From assembly GCA_910577785.1 (NCBI GenBank), contig CAJTNT010000009.1:1-64000 (forward strand): a DNA stretch of 64,000 bases, written 5' to 3'. This DNA is from an uncultured Lachnospiraceae bacterium (lineage in GTDB: Bacteria; Bacillota; Clostridia; Lachnospirales; Lachnospiraceae). The number at the start of each line of letters is the position of its first letter. Positions within the stretch are counted from its first letter, which is position 1. Of the stretch, positions 36,001 through 43,676 are shown one piece after another. The notes under the pieces were generated by a model. It made no database searches. It was not told the DNA's origin and was given only the letters and a program-made list of their open reading frames with translations. The position numbers were made by a program, and so were the translations under genes.

Positions 36001-36441
36001 TGCTTCTGCTGCTTTCTTCGGCTCTCCCGATGCCTTTGCCCCTCCCAATCCTTTTCCTTCTGTTACTTTCTTTGGTTCTTCAGACATCCTTGCCCCTTCT
36101 TCCTTCCTGGTTTCTTCTACTTTTTTGGGTTCTCCTGTTTTTTGGGTTTCTCCTGCTTTCTGAGATTTTCCTGCTTTCTGAGGTTCCCCTGCCTTTGGGG
36201 ATTCCTGTTGCTTCCGTGCTGGCTCTGGTTTTCCTGTGCCAGTTCCTTTCTCTCCTGCCTCTGGCTTCTGTCCCTTCCCGCCCTCTGCTGCAAATTGATT
36301 CCTCACCATGGCAATTGTCTCACCCTCAATGGAACTGCTGGCTACCTTGTCGTTGATGTTCTTTTCCTTCAAAAACTTTACCACCTCTTTCGACTGTACC
36401 TTTAATTCTTTTGCAATTTCATATATTCTAATTTTAGCCAT
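33058..36441 (-). CDS. infB: Translation initiation factor IF-2 with long repeat-rich N-terminal region
   Basis: The 1127-residue protein is unusually long. An N-terminal IF2_N helix-turn module (about 1-50; RIYEIAKELKVQSKEVVKFL) is followed by a Lys/Glu/Pro/Gly-rich stretch (55-190) and a long Arg/Gly/Asp-rich tandem repeat (about 275-450) with many copies of DRSGRPQG-type units. The conserved core begins near residue 545 (second IF2_N), then the GTPase domain with GHVDHGKTSLLDAIR, DTPGHEAFTAMRMRGA and NKIDKP, and domains II-IV to the end. It places initiator tRNA on the 30S subunit. Start follows GGAGGTAGT. The repeat is much longer and more regular than in most IF-2 proteins I know. Confidence 0.96.
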   Translation of the reverse strand: MAKIRIYEIAKELKVQSKEVVKFLKEKNINDKVASSSIEGETIAMVRNQFAAEGGKGQKPEAGEKGTGTGKPEPARKQQESPKAGEPQKAGKSQKAGETQKTGEPKKVEETRKEEGARMSEEPKKVTEGKGLGGAKASGEPKKAAEAKMSEEPKKAAEAKGTEARKGEDPKKEGVSQEGSQPAERPKKKASITAVFNPQNSKTAPRRSRGGDKNKSQGEKGKSQGERAVRGKEDRLPKGQEEKPRNIVNPEERNAQDQEDPGKNNRLQEEKGQNSRGQGDRSGRPQGERNGRGQGDRGGRNQGDRSGRPQGERDRNGRGQGDRDRSGRPQGDRGGRRPEDRERGGRSQDDQERNGRFRSERDRSGRPQGDRSGRPQGDRDRSGRPQGDRNSRFRGERDGGRPQGDRDRSGRPQGDRSGRPQGDRSGRPQGDRDRSGRPQGDRGGRYGGDRGGRNAQNARSGQGGRPGQRNRFEQEINKLNQGSQSVPMDEARGKESRERDNRKGGSQRHEKELMGRKKERFDNLEKKPRNKKDHQKQQPKAEDTIKTLTLPEKMTIKELADRMKVQSSVIIKKLFLQGNILTVNSEIDFATAEEIALEFNCICEQEEKVDVIAELLKEAEEDESTQVKRPPVVCVMGHVDHGKTSLLDAIRDTHVIDKEAGGITQHIGAYMVECNGEKITFLDTPGHEAFTAMRMRGANATDIAILVVAADDGVMPQTIEAISHAKAAEVEIIVAINKIDKPSANIERVKQELAEYELIPEDWGGSTIFVPVSAHTHEGIDSLLEMVLLTAEISELKANPKRNARGLVIEAQLDKGRGSVATVLVQKGTLKVGQPVACGSCYGKVRAMIDDKGRRVKEAGPSTPVEILGLNNVPNAGEIFVCTDTEKEAKGFAETFISEGRERMLEDTKSRMSLDDLFSQIQSGNIKELPIIVKADVQGSVEAVKQSLLKLSNEEVVVKVIHGGVGAINESDVSLASASNAIIIGFNVRPDATAKATAEREGVDVRLYKVIYNAIEDVQAAMKGMLDPIFEEKVLGHAEVRQIFKASGVGNIAGSYVLDGILQRGCKVRISREGKQIFEGNLASLRRFQDDVKEVKTGYECGLVFEGFNDIQELDIVESYTMVEVPR
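35090..35620 (-). repeat. Coding minisatellite in infB (RSGRPQGD units)
   Basis: Units of roughly 24-36 bp, on the plus strand variants of CGGTCTCCCTGCGGCCTTCC, repeat with small variations and stay in frame with infB. The unit encodes Arg, Ser, Gly, Pro, Gln and Asp, giving an RGG-like disordered region. High identity between units suggests recent expansion. Confidence 0.9.
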
Positions 36442-36529
36442 ACGTTACTACCTCCGCTATCTCAATATTCTCACGATTCTTCAATGTTCCATATTTTCCA
36501 CTCCATTTTCAGACTGCATTTTCTGTTCC

Positions 36530-36928
36530 TCATTTTCTGCCATCCCCTCTTTTATTACTGGTCTCTGCTCTGTGTTCCCAGGCGCTTTCCATATCCTCTG
36601 CCATCCCTGGCGCAACGTTCCCATCCGCTTTCAGTTTCTCTTCCAGGCTTTTGGCAAACCCCGCGTCCAGTACTGCAAGGGAGGCGCGGAAGCCTTTGCC
36701 AATCGCATGGCCCAATTCCTCCATAGGCGCATACACATACCATGGCACTTTATAAAAGCTGCACATATTACGGAACATCTTCTTGGTATTTTCCGATGCC
36801 TCTGAAGAGACAATCACCAGAAATGCTTTCCTGCTCTTTACGGCCTTCTCTGTGGAAAATTCACCGCTTACCACTTTTCCCGCCCTTGTGGCCAATCCAA
36901 GCATGGATAATATCCTATCTTGCTGCAA
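36530..36928 (-). CDS. ylxQ: Ribosomal L7Ae-family RNA-binding protein YlxQ
   Basis: The 132-residue protein matches the L7Ae/L30e fold: ILSMLGLATRAGKVVSGEFSTEKAV, LVIVSSEASENTKKMF, VPWYVYAPMEELGHAIGK. A Lys/Glu-rich tail (about 100-132) extends beyond the fold. YlxQ binds kink-turn RNA in related bacteria. It starts at a TTG with GGAG 10 bp upstream and overlaps ylxR by 14 bp. Confidence 0.9.
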   Translation of the reverse strand: MQQDRILSMLGLATRAGKVVSGEFSTEKAVKSRKAFLVIVSSEASENTKKMFRNMCSFYKVPWYVYAPMEELGHAIGKGFRASLAVLDAGFAKSLEEKLKADGNVAPGMAEDMESAWEHRAETSNKRGDGRK

Positions 36929-37187
36929 TATTTTCCATCTCCTTTACCAGATTTTCAATACTTTCTTTGGGTATGGCGGCCTTTAGAGAGCGTTCCAATC
37001 CCTTTGTCTTCAAGGCCTTTGCCAGGCATTCCTGATTCGGGCAAAGGTATGCGCCCCGGCCATTCTTTTTCCCTGTCACATCCAGAAGGATTTCTCCTTC
37101 CGAAGTCTTAATCACACGGAGCATCTCCTTCTTGCCTTTCATCTCTCCGCATCCAACACATTGGCGCATGGGAATCTTTTTACTCAT
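36915..37187 (-). CDS. ylxR: YlxR-family RNA-binding protein (RnpM)
   Basis: The 90-residue protein has the YlxR signature RQCVGCGEMKGKKEMLRV and GRGAYLCPNQECLAKALK. YlxR proteins bind RNA and in B. subtilis modulate RNase P. The ATG at 37187 overlaps the nusA stop (ATGAGTAA). The frame stays open upstream for another 83 codons only because the nusA repeat has no stops in that frame. Confidence 0.93.
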   Translation of the reverse strand: MSKKIPMRQCVGCGEMKGKKEMLRVIKTSEGEILLDVTGKKNGRGAYLCPNQECLAKALKTKGLERSLKAAIPKESIENLVKEMENIAAR

Positions 37188-38733
37188 CTTTCTCTCCCTC
37201 TTCCGGCTCCCCGGCGAAATCATCTGCATAGCCGCCTTCTTCTTCCGATTCCATAGCATAGTCATCCGCATAGCTGCCTTCTTCTTCCGATTCCACAGCA
37301 TAGTCATCCGCATAGCTGCCTTCTTCTTCCGATTCCACAGCATAGTCATCTGCATAGCTGCCTTCTTCTTCCGATTCCACAGCATAGTCATCTGCATAGC
37401 TGCCTTCTTCCGGCGTTCCAGCATAGCCGTCCGCATATTCTTCTTCCCCTAATTCCCTGCTGTATTCAGCTACGTAGCCTTCCTCCAGATAATCCCCGGC
37501 ATAGCCGTCTGCATAACTGCCTTCTTCTGGCGTTCTGGCATAGCCGTCCGCATAGCTGCCTTCTTCCGATGTCCCGGCATAGCCGTCCGCATATTCTTCT
37601 TCCCCTAATTCCCTGCCGTATCCATCTGCGTAGCCTTCCTCCAGGTAATCCTGATCATATTCTTCATAGTCATTTTCATAATCCATGAAGTCCCCGGCCT
37701 CCCTGGCCTGGGTTTCACTCTTAATATCAATCTTGAATCCCGTCAGCCTTGCAGCCAGCCTTGCATTCTGCCCCTCTTTGCCAATCGCCAGGGACAGCTG
37801 GTAATCGGGCACTACGACCTTGGCCGTCTTCTCATCAGCATCCGCAATTACAGAAATCACTTTTGCTGGGCTTAAGGCATTTTCAATCAGCATAGCGGCA
37901 TTGTCGCTCCAGTTGATAATATCTATCTTTTCCCCGCGCAGCTCATTGACAATGGCATTCACCCTGGTGCCGTTCACTCCCACGCAGGCGCCTACCGGAT
38001 CCACATCCGGGTCATTGCTCCATACAGCAATCTTCGTCCGGCTGCCCGCCTCCCTGGAAATGCTCTTAATCTCCACAATCCCATCCTTTACCTCTGTCAC
38101 TTCTGACTCAAACAGCCGCTTCACCAATTCCGGATGGGTCCTGGAGACGGATATCCTGGGGCCTTTGGATGTGGATTTCACTTCCAGGATGTAGACCTTG
38201 ATACGCTCTGTCGGCTGGAAGACCTCGCCCTTCACCTGCTCATTCTCATTCAAGGTAGCGTCCACCTTCCCCAGGTTGATGCTGATGTTTTTCCCCATAT
38301 ACCGCTGGACGATGCCAGTCACCACATCCTTCTCCTTGCCGTAATACTGCTCGAACAGTACCTTCCGCTCTTCCTCCCGGATTTTCTGCAGGATGACATT
38401 CTTGGCATTCTGTGTGGCAATTCGGCCAAACTCCTTTGATTTCACCTCAATATTGACAATATCGCCGATATCGTAGTGAGAATCAATTTCCCGTGCCTGC
38501 TCCAGGCTGATTTCCATCACAGGGTCTTCCACTTGCTCCACCACCGTCTTCTCCGCATACACATGGAATTCGCAGGTCTTGGGATTAATATCTACCTTGA
38601 TGTTGTCTGACTTACCAAAATGGTTTTTGCAGGCAGTAATCAGAGAATTTTCAATCGCTTCCAGCAATGTCTCCTTGCTGATATCTTTTTCTTTTTCGAT
38701 AATCAGCAGCGCTTCCAATAACTCGTTGTTCAT
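37180..38733 (-). CDS. nusA: Transcription factor NusA with acidic repeat tail
   Basis: The 517-residue protein has an N-terminal RNAP-binding domain (about 1-125), S1 domain (about 130-200; VTGIVQRYMGKNISINLG), and KH1/KH2 domains (about 210-345; VGACVGVNGTRVNAIVNELRGE, LAIGKEGQNARLAARLTG). It regulates pausing, termination and antitermination. From about residue 360 comes a non-canonical acidic tail built of Tyr/Ala/Asp/Glu repeats, ending in five copies of a 14-residue EEGSYADDYAVESE-type unit. The ATG at 38733 follows AAGGAGG; the longer frame to 38757 has no site. Second gene of the rimP operon. Confidence 0.96.
   Translation of the reverse strand: MNNELLEALLIIEKEKDISKETLLEAIENSLITACKNHFGKSDNIKVDINPKTCEFHVYAEKTVVEQVEDPVMEISLEQAREIDSHYDIGDIVNIEVKSKEFGRIATQNAKNVILQKIREEERKVLFEQYYGKEKDVVTGIVQRYMGKNISINLGKVDATLNENEQVKGEVFQPTERIKVYILEVKSTSKGPRISVSRTHPELVKRLFESEVTEVKDGIVEIKSISREAGSRTKIAVWSNDPDVDPVGACVGVNGTRVNAIVNELRGEKIDIINWSDNAAMLIENALSPAKVISVIADADEKTAKVVVPDYQLSLAIGKEGQNARLAARLTGFKIDIKSETQAREAGDFMDYENDYEEYDQDYLEEGYADGYGRELGEEEYADGYAGTSEEGSYADGYARTPEEGSYADGYAGDYLEEGYVAEYSRELGEEEYADGYAGTPEEGSYADDYAVESEEEGSYADDYAVESEEEGSYADDYAVESEEEGSYADDYAMESEEEGGYADDFAGEPEEGEKDE
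37198..37640 (-). repeat. Coding minisatellite in nusA (42-bp units)
   Basis: The 3' part of nusA contains at least four near-identical 42-bp units (about 37215-37400) plus more divergent related units to about 37640. Each encodes an acidic Tyr/Ala/Asp/Glu peptide. Near-identity points to recent slippage or recombination. Confidence 0.9.
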
Positions 38734-38753
38734 TTTTTTATCCTCCTTCGCAC

Positions 38754-39221
38754 TCAAAAATCAAAGGCCAAGCGAATCAATGCCAGGTCTGTTTTTGCAA
38801 ATGTCATTTGCTCGTGATTTTCCAATTCTATGGTTACTGTAGTTTCATCATATGACTTAAGGATGCCATAAAATTCTTTTTCCTTATGAATGGGACGGTA
38901 GGTTCGGATCTCCAGCTCCTTGCCCAGGCTCCTGGCATAGTCCTTCTCCTTTTTCAACGGCCTGCCCAGACCCGGGGAACTTACCTCAAAAATATAGGAT
39001 TCCTCAATAAAATCCTGCTCATCCAATAAATCGCTCATCCTCCGGCTGACCACCTCACAGTCGTCCACCGTAATGCCGCCCTCTTTGTCAATATATGCCC
39101 GCAGATACCAGTTCCCGCCTTCCTTCACATACTCCACATCCACCAGCTCAAAATGGAATTCTTCTATGATTGGGAGCAGCAGTTCCTCCGTCCGCTGCTC
39201 ATAACTCTCTTTCCTTGACAT
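38754..39221 (-). CDS. rimP: Ribosome maturation factor RimP
   Basis: The 155-residue protein has the RimP signatures FELVDVEYVKEGGNWYLRAYID, GITVDDCEVVSRRMSDLLDE and YIFEVSSPGLGRPLK, with a C-terminal SH3-like part. It helps 30S assembly. GAAGGTGG precedes the ATG at 39221. It heads the rimP-nusA-ylxR-ylxQ-infB-rbfA-nrnA-truB-ribF operon. Confidence 0.95.
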   Translation of the reverse strand: MSRKESYEQRTEELLLPIIEEFHFELVDVEYVKEGGNWYLRAYIDKEGGITVDDCEVVSRRMSDLLDEQDFIEESYIFEVSSPGLGRPLKKEKDYARSLGKELEIRTYRPIHKEKEFYGILKSYDETTVTIELENHEQMTFAKTDLALIRLAFDF

Positions 39222-39239
39222 GCTTCCACCTTCTTTCTC

Positions 39240-39348
39240 GCACTTTCCGGCCACACGCACAAAATTAAGAGTGGACAACTGCCCACTCTCAACTCTAAGA
39301 TTATCTTGTTATCTTCTTTATGATAGCACTTAATTTTTCTAATTGCAA
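39240..39348 (-). promoter_or_regulatory. Promoter and leader hairpin of the rimP-nusA operon
   Basis: On the minus strand TTGCAA (39343-39348) and TATCAT (39320-39325) are 17 bp apart. The leader then carries a GAGTGG...CCACTC hairpin (about 39270-39292), a structure often seen before this operon. Confidence 0.65.
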
Positions 39349-39354
39349 GAGAAA

Positions 39355-39534
39355 ATGCAAATATTTTACTATCTCCCTATGAATGATTGTTACGATCCAC
39401 GCCCACGCCAAATGAGTGGTCATGCTGAAATGGAAAACGCTTTGATCCGCAGACAAATGGCAGAAGATTCCCTACTGGATTCCCATGTGCCTACCACTAT
39501 CCTTCAGGGGATGGAACATATCTGGGAAAAATAA
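39355..39534 (+). CDS. Doubtful small ORF
   Basis: A 59-codon plus-strand frame (MQIFYYLPMNDCYDPRPRQ at its start) lies between the rimP promoter and the leuA terminator. The translation does not look random (Met/His/Glu-rich, no low complexity) but there is no convincing ribosome binding site and no family recognised. Could be chance. Confidence 0.15.
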   Translation: MQIFYYLPMNDCYDPRPRQMSGHAEMENALIRRQMAEDSLLDSHVPTTILQGMEHIWEK

Positions 39535-39544
39535 AATACAAAAG

Positions 39545-39580
39545 AATGCCCGCCATGTATTCGTACATGGCGGACATTCT
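39545..39580 (-). terminator. Terminator downstream of leuA
   Basis: A 16-bp stem with one wobble, GAATGCCCGCCATGTA (39545-39560) against 39565-39580 with a TTCG-type tetraloop. On the minus strand it is followed by TTTTGTATTTT. It lies about 200 bp after the leuA stop. Confidence 0.7.
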
Positions 39581-39774
39581 AGAAAGAGAGGAAAAAAATT
39601 ATTTCACCTGTGCAACTGCATCTCAAAGATATTTTAACCATATTTAAAATCAAGCTTTACGCTATATGATTTCTCATGTACAGGTATAAATTTTTTACAT
39701 TTATATCTTAGTGCATTAGTATTACTCCGGCGGTTCAAAGTATTCTTGTCTGACATGAACCAGCATAGAATGGC

Positions 39775-41775
39775 TTACTTTCTGCTCTGCGAAGCATTCC
39801 GGAACTGCACCGGCGTCATCCCGTACTTTTTCTTAAACAGCCGGTTAAAATGCTCTACGTTCTGGTAGCCCACGCTCTCCGCAATGCTTTCCACGGTCAT
39901 GCTGGTATTTTTCAGCAGCGTCCGTGCCTTCTTCATCCGCACATTTTTTACAATCTCCCCAAACGTATTCCCGGACTTCTCCTTGATATATTTGGAAAGG
40001 TACGGCTTGGACAGATGCATCTTCTCTGCAAGCCCATCTAAGGTAATCGTCAGATAATGCTCCTGAATATCATTCATAATCTCAATCAGCCTCTTATCCC
40101 TGCTCTGGCCATTCTGCTGAATCTGCTCCAGCTTATTCACGGCCACGCAAAGCGCCTCAATGGAAGACTTAATGATATCCTCATCAATGCCCACGCCCCA
40201 ATACAGTTTTTTATTACAGGAAATGCCCACATAGGACACAGCCTTGGCCGAAGACCCCCGGGAAAGGGAATGCTCCTCATAAATGGACAGCTCATAGCTG
40301 ATATTGAAATATTGCTTCAGAGCATTGCTGACTGCATCCAGGCGGCCATTCCCATTTCCTGCGACATTATGAACCTGTCCATTGTGGGAAATCGTTATCT
40401 CTGCCAAAATCCCGTCCTTCTGCCGGAAATGGCTTTCTGGAATCTGAAAATACGGCATGTTCCCTAAATAATTTTCCTCAAAAACCTGGTACACCAGCTG
40501 CGGGGACAGCTCCATATGGCGGTGGTCGGACACGCCCTTCACGGTATAGCCCACCTCTTCCTTCATTTTATCCGGAAGCACAATGCCATAATTCTGCTTC
40601 AGGATATAACCTACGCCGCCCTTTCCAGACTGGCTGTTAATCCGAATGACATCCGAATCATACGTGCGCCCCACATCCTTGGGGTCAATTGGCAAATATG
40701 GTACGGCCCACGCCCCGTTGGGATTCTTCTCCCGGCAGGCCATCCCTTTGGCAATGGCATCCTGGTGGGAGCCAGAAAATGCCGTGAACACCAATTCCCC
40801 TGCGTACGGCTGCCTGGGAGATACCTGCATGCGGGTACACCGCTCATAGGTCTCTGCAATTTTGGACATATTGCTGAAATCCAGCTTGGGATCTACCCCA
40901 TGGGAAAACATATTCATGGCAAGGGTCACAATATCCACATTCCCGGTGCGTTCCCCATTGCCAAAAAGCGTCCCCTCAATGCGGTCAGCCCCTGCCAGTA
41001 TGCCAAATTCCGCGTCGCAGATGCCTACGCCCCGGTCATTGTGGGGGTGCAGGGACAGCACTACATTTTCACGGTACTTCATATGCTTACTCATATACTC
41101 CACCTGCCCTGCAAAAATATGGGGCATGGCATTTTCCACAGTAGTCGGAAGGTTGATAATCGCCTTACGCTCTGGGGTAGGCTTCCATACGTCAAGGACA
41201 GCATTACATACATCTAAGGCATAATCCACCTCGGTTCCTGAAAAGCTCTCCGGGCTGTATTCAAAGGTAAAGTTGCCCTCTGTCTCCTCTGCCAGCTTCT
41301 TCAATAATTCTGCGCCGTCCACGGCAATCTGCTTGATTTCCTCTTTGCTCTTTTTAAAGACCTGTTCCCGCTGCGCCAAGGAAGTGGAATTATAGAGGTG
41401 TACCACTGCATGAGGGGCGCCTTGCACTGCCTCAAAGGTTTTGCGGATAATATGCTCCCTGGCCTGGGTCAGCACCTGCACGGTCACGTCATCTGGTATC
41501 ATCTCCCGATCAATCAGCGCGCGCATAAAATTATACTCTGTCTCAGAAGCTGCCGGAAACCCCACCTCGATTTCCTTAAAGCCAACATCTACTAACAATT
41601 GGAAAAATTCCAGTTTTTCTTCCAGGCTCATTGGCTCGATTAAAGCCTGGTTCCCATCCCGCAAATCCACGCTGCACCAAATGGGGGGGGATGTGATATA
41701 CTCTTTTTTTACCCAGTCATAGGTGACTTCCGGGGGCATAAAGTACTGCCTTTCGTACTTTCCATAGTTTTCCAT
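39775..41775 (-). CDS. leuA: 2-Isopropylmalate synthase fused to an AraC-type DNA-binding domain
   Basis: Residues about 1-425 form the LeuA catalytic barrel: CSVDLRDGNQALIEPMS, EIEVGFPAASETEY, SLHPHNDRGVG (metal-binding HxH) and GNGERTGNVD. Residues about 440-545 form the leucine-binding regulatory domain (GNGNGRLDAVSNALKQ, YVGISCNKKLYWGVGIDED). A short Gln-rich linker leads to residues about 560-666, a complete AraC/XylS double helix-turn-helix (LDGLAEKMHLSKPYLSKYIKEKSG, VRMKKARTLLKNTSMTVESI, AESVGYQNVEHFNRLFKKKYG, MTPVQFR). The frame is continuous. LeuA makes 2-isopropylmalate from acetyl-CoA and 2-oxoisovalerate; the fused domain suggests the enzyme also regulates transcription. Start at 41775 follows TGGAGGAAT. 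A T-box leader lies upstream. Confidence 0.93.
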   Translation of the reverse strand: MENYGKYERQYFMPPEVTYDWVKKEYITSPPIWCSVDLRDGNQALIEPMSLEEKLEFFQLLVDVGFKEIEVGFPAASETEYNFMRALIDREMIPDDVTVQVLTQAREHIIRKTFEAVQGAPHAVVHLYNSTSLAQREQVFKKSKEEIKQIAVDGAELLKKLAEETEGNFTFEYSPESFSGTEVDYALDVCNAVLDVWKPTPERKAIINLPTTVENAMPHIFAGQVEYMSKHMKYRENVVLSLHPHNDRGVGICDAEFGILAGADRIEGTLFGNGERTGNVDIVTLAMNMFSHGVDPKLDFSNMSKIAETYERCTRMQVSPRQPYAGELVFTAFSGSHQDAIAKGMACREKNPNGAWAVPYLPIDPKDVGRTYDSDVIRINSQSGKGGVGYILKQNYGIVLPDKMKEEVGYTVKGVSDHRHMELSPQLVYQVFEENYLGNMPYFQIPESHFRQKDGILAEITISHNGQVHNVAGNGNGRLDAVSNALKQYFNISYELSIYEEHSLSRGSSAKAVSYVGISCNKKLYWGVGIDEDIIKSSIEALCVAVNKLEQIQQNGQSRDKRLIEIMNDIQEHYLTITLDGLAEKMHLSKPYLSKYIKEKSGNTFGEIVKNVRMKKARTLLKNTSMTVESIAESVGYQNVEHFNRLFKKKYGMTPVQFRNASQSRK

Positions 41776-41825
41776 AATCTGATTCCTCCACAATTCTATT
41801 TCCATTTCCTACCGTTCCGAAATAA

Positions 41826-42125
41826 GAGAAAAAATCTTTCGTTCCCACTACCCACAATGGATAATAGAGACGAAAGATTTAAAAATCCTGCGCGGTACCA
41901 CTCTACTTCATGTATTTACATGCACTTTTCAACGCGTTCACGTCTATCTCTGTAACGGGAGATCCCGTCCTGGCTTACTGGGCAGGCACGCAAGGCCAAC
42001 ATTCCGTTCTGCCGGGAAGCTCCAAGGCCAGTTCACTGCATCATCCCTGCCATTTTCCACCGCCAATGGCTCTCTGTAAGTTCTTCTGCAGCTACTACTC
42101 CTCTTCGTTGCATCTACGGGTTTTA
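41826..42125 (-). promoter_or_regulatory. T-box riboswitch leader of leuA
   Basis: On the minus strand the T-box core AGAGTGGTACCGCGCAGG occupies 41887-41906, followed by the terminator stem AAATCTTTCGT...ACGAAAGATTT with a T-run (41826-41880). Upstream is a stem I-like region with the AGAGAG segment and a GAACTGGCCTTGGAGC segment, in which CTT (Leu; plus-strand 42024-42026) is a plausible specifier codon. Uncharged tRNA-Leu would favour antitermination when leucine is scarce. Specifier identity is inference from position. Confidence 0.9.
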
Positions 42126-42369
42126 TCTTATCACAGATTTTCCCGCTTGTATAGTGATAATTTTAATCAGATTTATTGATGTTTTTTAATCTCTCCCGTT
42201 GCCTATTGCGAAAATAGCTGTTCCCACTGCCATTCGCTCCCGGCCAGGCAAAGCTGCTTACGGAACGGGGCAATCCAAAAAAGGCAAGGCGGCCCTTCCT
42301 AAACTGCCCCTTTGGCTTTTGCATGTTACCGCCATGGAATACCTCCATATTGGCAGCGCACATAGGAAT

Positions 42370-42630
42370 TCAGACAGCCCCCTTCTGATGCAGGTACTTT
42401 TCCTTTGTCGCCAGCCCGCCGCGGATATGCCTCTCCGATTTATTCACATCCAGGACTGTCCTGGCCTGGCTGGCAAGGGCAGGGTTAATCTGCATCAGGC
42501 GTTCTGTTACGTCCTTGTGTACCGTGCTTTTGCTGATCCCAAATTTTTTTGCCGTCTGGCGGACAGTTGCATTTTCCTCAATTATATAATTAGCAATATT
42601 GATTGCCCTTTCTTCTATGTAACCTTTCAA
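42370..42630 (-). CDS. spoIIID: Stage III sporulation transcriptional regulator SpoIIID
   Basis: The 86-residue protein is SpoIIID-like throughout: YIEERAINIANYIIEENATVRQTA, KKFGISKSTVHKDVTERL (helix-turn-helix), INPALASQ and a basic SERHIRGGLATKEKY. SpoIIID controls mother-cell genes during sporulation. It starts at TTG with GGGGAAG upstream. Its presence is direct evidence for an endospore-forming lineage. Confidence 0.93.
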   Translation of the reverse strand: MKGYIEERAINIANYIIEENATVRQTAKKFGISKSTVHKDVTERLMQINPALASQARTVLDVNKSERHIRGGLATKEKYLHQKGAV

Positions 42631-42696
42631 CGAACTTCCCCATACACTGTTTTTAACAATGTATGCAGGGTTTTGTTTTCTTATTCCCTTGAATTG

Positions 42697-43553
42697 TTAC
42701 ATTTGAAAAAGTAGCTCTTCCATATATTTTTTATCGTAAATCTGCTGGAGCGCTTTTTTTGCATCCTGTTCCAGGTCGCCAATCCGCTCTGATACCTTGA
42801 CTTCGAGGATAAATGACCTGCCCCGCAGGGAGGGGCTCCGCACCATAATATCTGACCTCCCATTCCCCGATTCCCGGTTGGGCTTCACCAGATAATTCTC
42901 ACTCTGGCTTAAAATCCCAGCAAGGAATCCATGGTAAAAGCTCTCTACGCTGTCATAAAAGCTGATGCTACGGAAAAGCTGCCCGTTTAATATATCCGCC
43001 ATTTTTTTGCATCCCCGTCTTCCATTGCACGGTACAGGCAATGAAAATCTTCTTTCTTTATCATCTCCTTCAGCCAATTTAGGATAGTATTCTCATAAAT
43101 CGTCATAACCTCTATATTAGGGATACGAACTCTTAAAAATATATACTTCCCTTTGAAATACTCGCTCTCTTTCGTCAGATACCCTGTAAAATAAAGGAAA
43201 TTCCACAGATTCTCCCCATTGCCGTGCATATCCCCATACGTAACTTCCTCATGAACCTGGATGTCTAAAATACCGCCCCCCAGCAGCGTTTTAATCTGCC
43301 CTTTCGTTTCCTGATCCGCCCTGGCGATCAAATCCTTAATGATGTCATTGGAACTGGTGTTGCTCCAATAGGGACGCGGGAATGCATCGGCATCCGCACA
43401 TAAGTCAGACATAAAGTTGATGACGCTCCATGGATTATAGACCTTTGTACTGCCAAATGCATACCCATCATACCACTCCTTTCTCACTGGGAAACGGCTG
43501 GCTACCCCATAGTCGTCCATCATCTGCAGCACTTTTATCATGTTTTTCAGCAA
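42697..43553 (-). pseudogene. Broken AAA-ATPase-like/PD-(D/E)XK nuclease remnant
   Basis: Two overlapping frames make up the 3' part of a protein of the DUF1703/AAA-ATPase-like type. The first (42987-43553) reads KEWYDGYAFGSTKVYNPWSV and SNTSSNDIIKDL; the second (from about 43010 down to 42697) reads a PDDEXK_9-like domain with RSDIMVRSPSLRGRSFILEVKVS. The frames meet at an A7 run on the minus strand near 43001-43007, where one base gained or two lost would restore ...KKMADILNG. The N-terminal ATPase half (around 300 residues) is missing. These genes are common, often multicopy and frequently decayed in gut Clostridia. Confidence 0.85.
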
Positions 43554-43580
43554 TTAAACTTCCAGATTCACAGGGAGAAA

Positions 43581-43624
43581 AAGCCATCTCTTGCATATGC
43601 CTTTGGCATTTCAAGAGATGGCTT
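43581..43624 (-). terminator. Terminator of the HtrA-like gene
   Basis: AAGCCATCTCTTG (43581-43593) pairs perfectly with 43612-43624, with an inner ATGCC/GGCAT pairing; TTTTTC follows on the minus strand. Confidence 0.85.
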
Positions 43625-43676
43625 CTACGTTCTATTGCTATCTTTCTAAGCCGTAACCTATTTCACCCGCCTAATA

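Noticed and set aside
36915..37436. A 173-residue YlxR with repeated N-terminus as the true product
   Set aside because: The upstream part is the nusA repeat in another frame; the conserved YlxR begins at 37187 and overlaps the nusA stop as usual.
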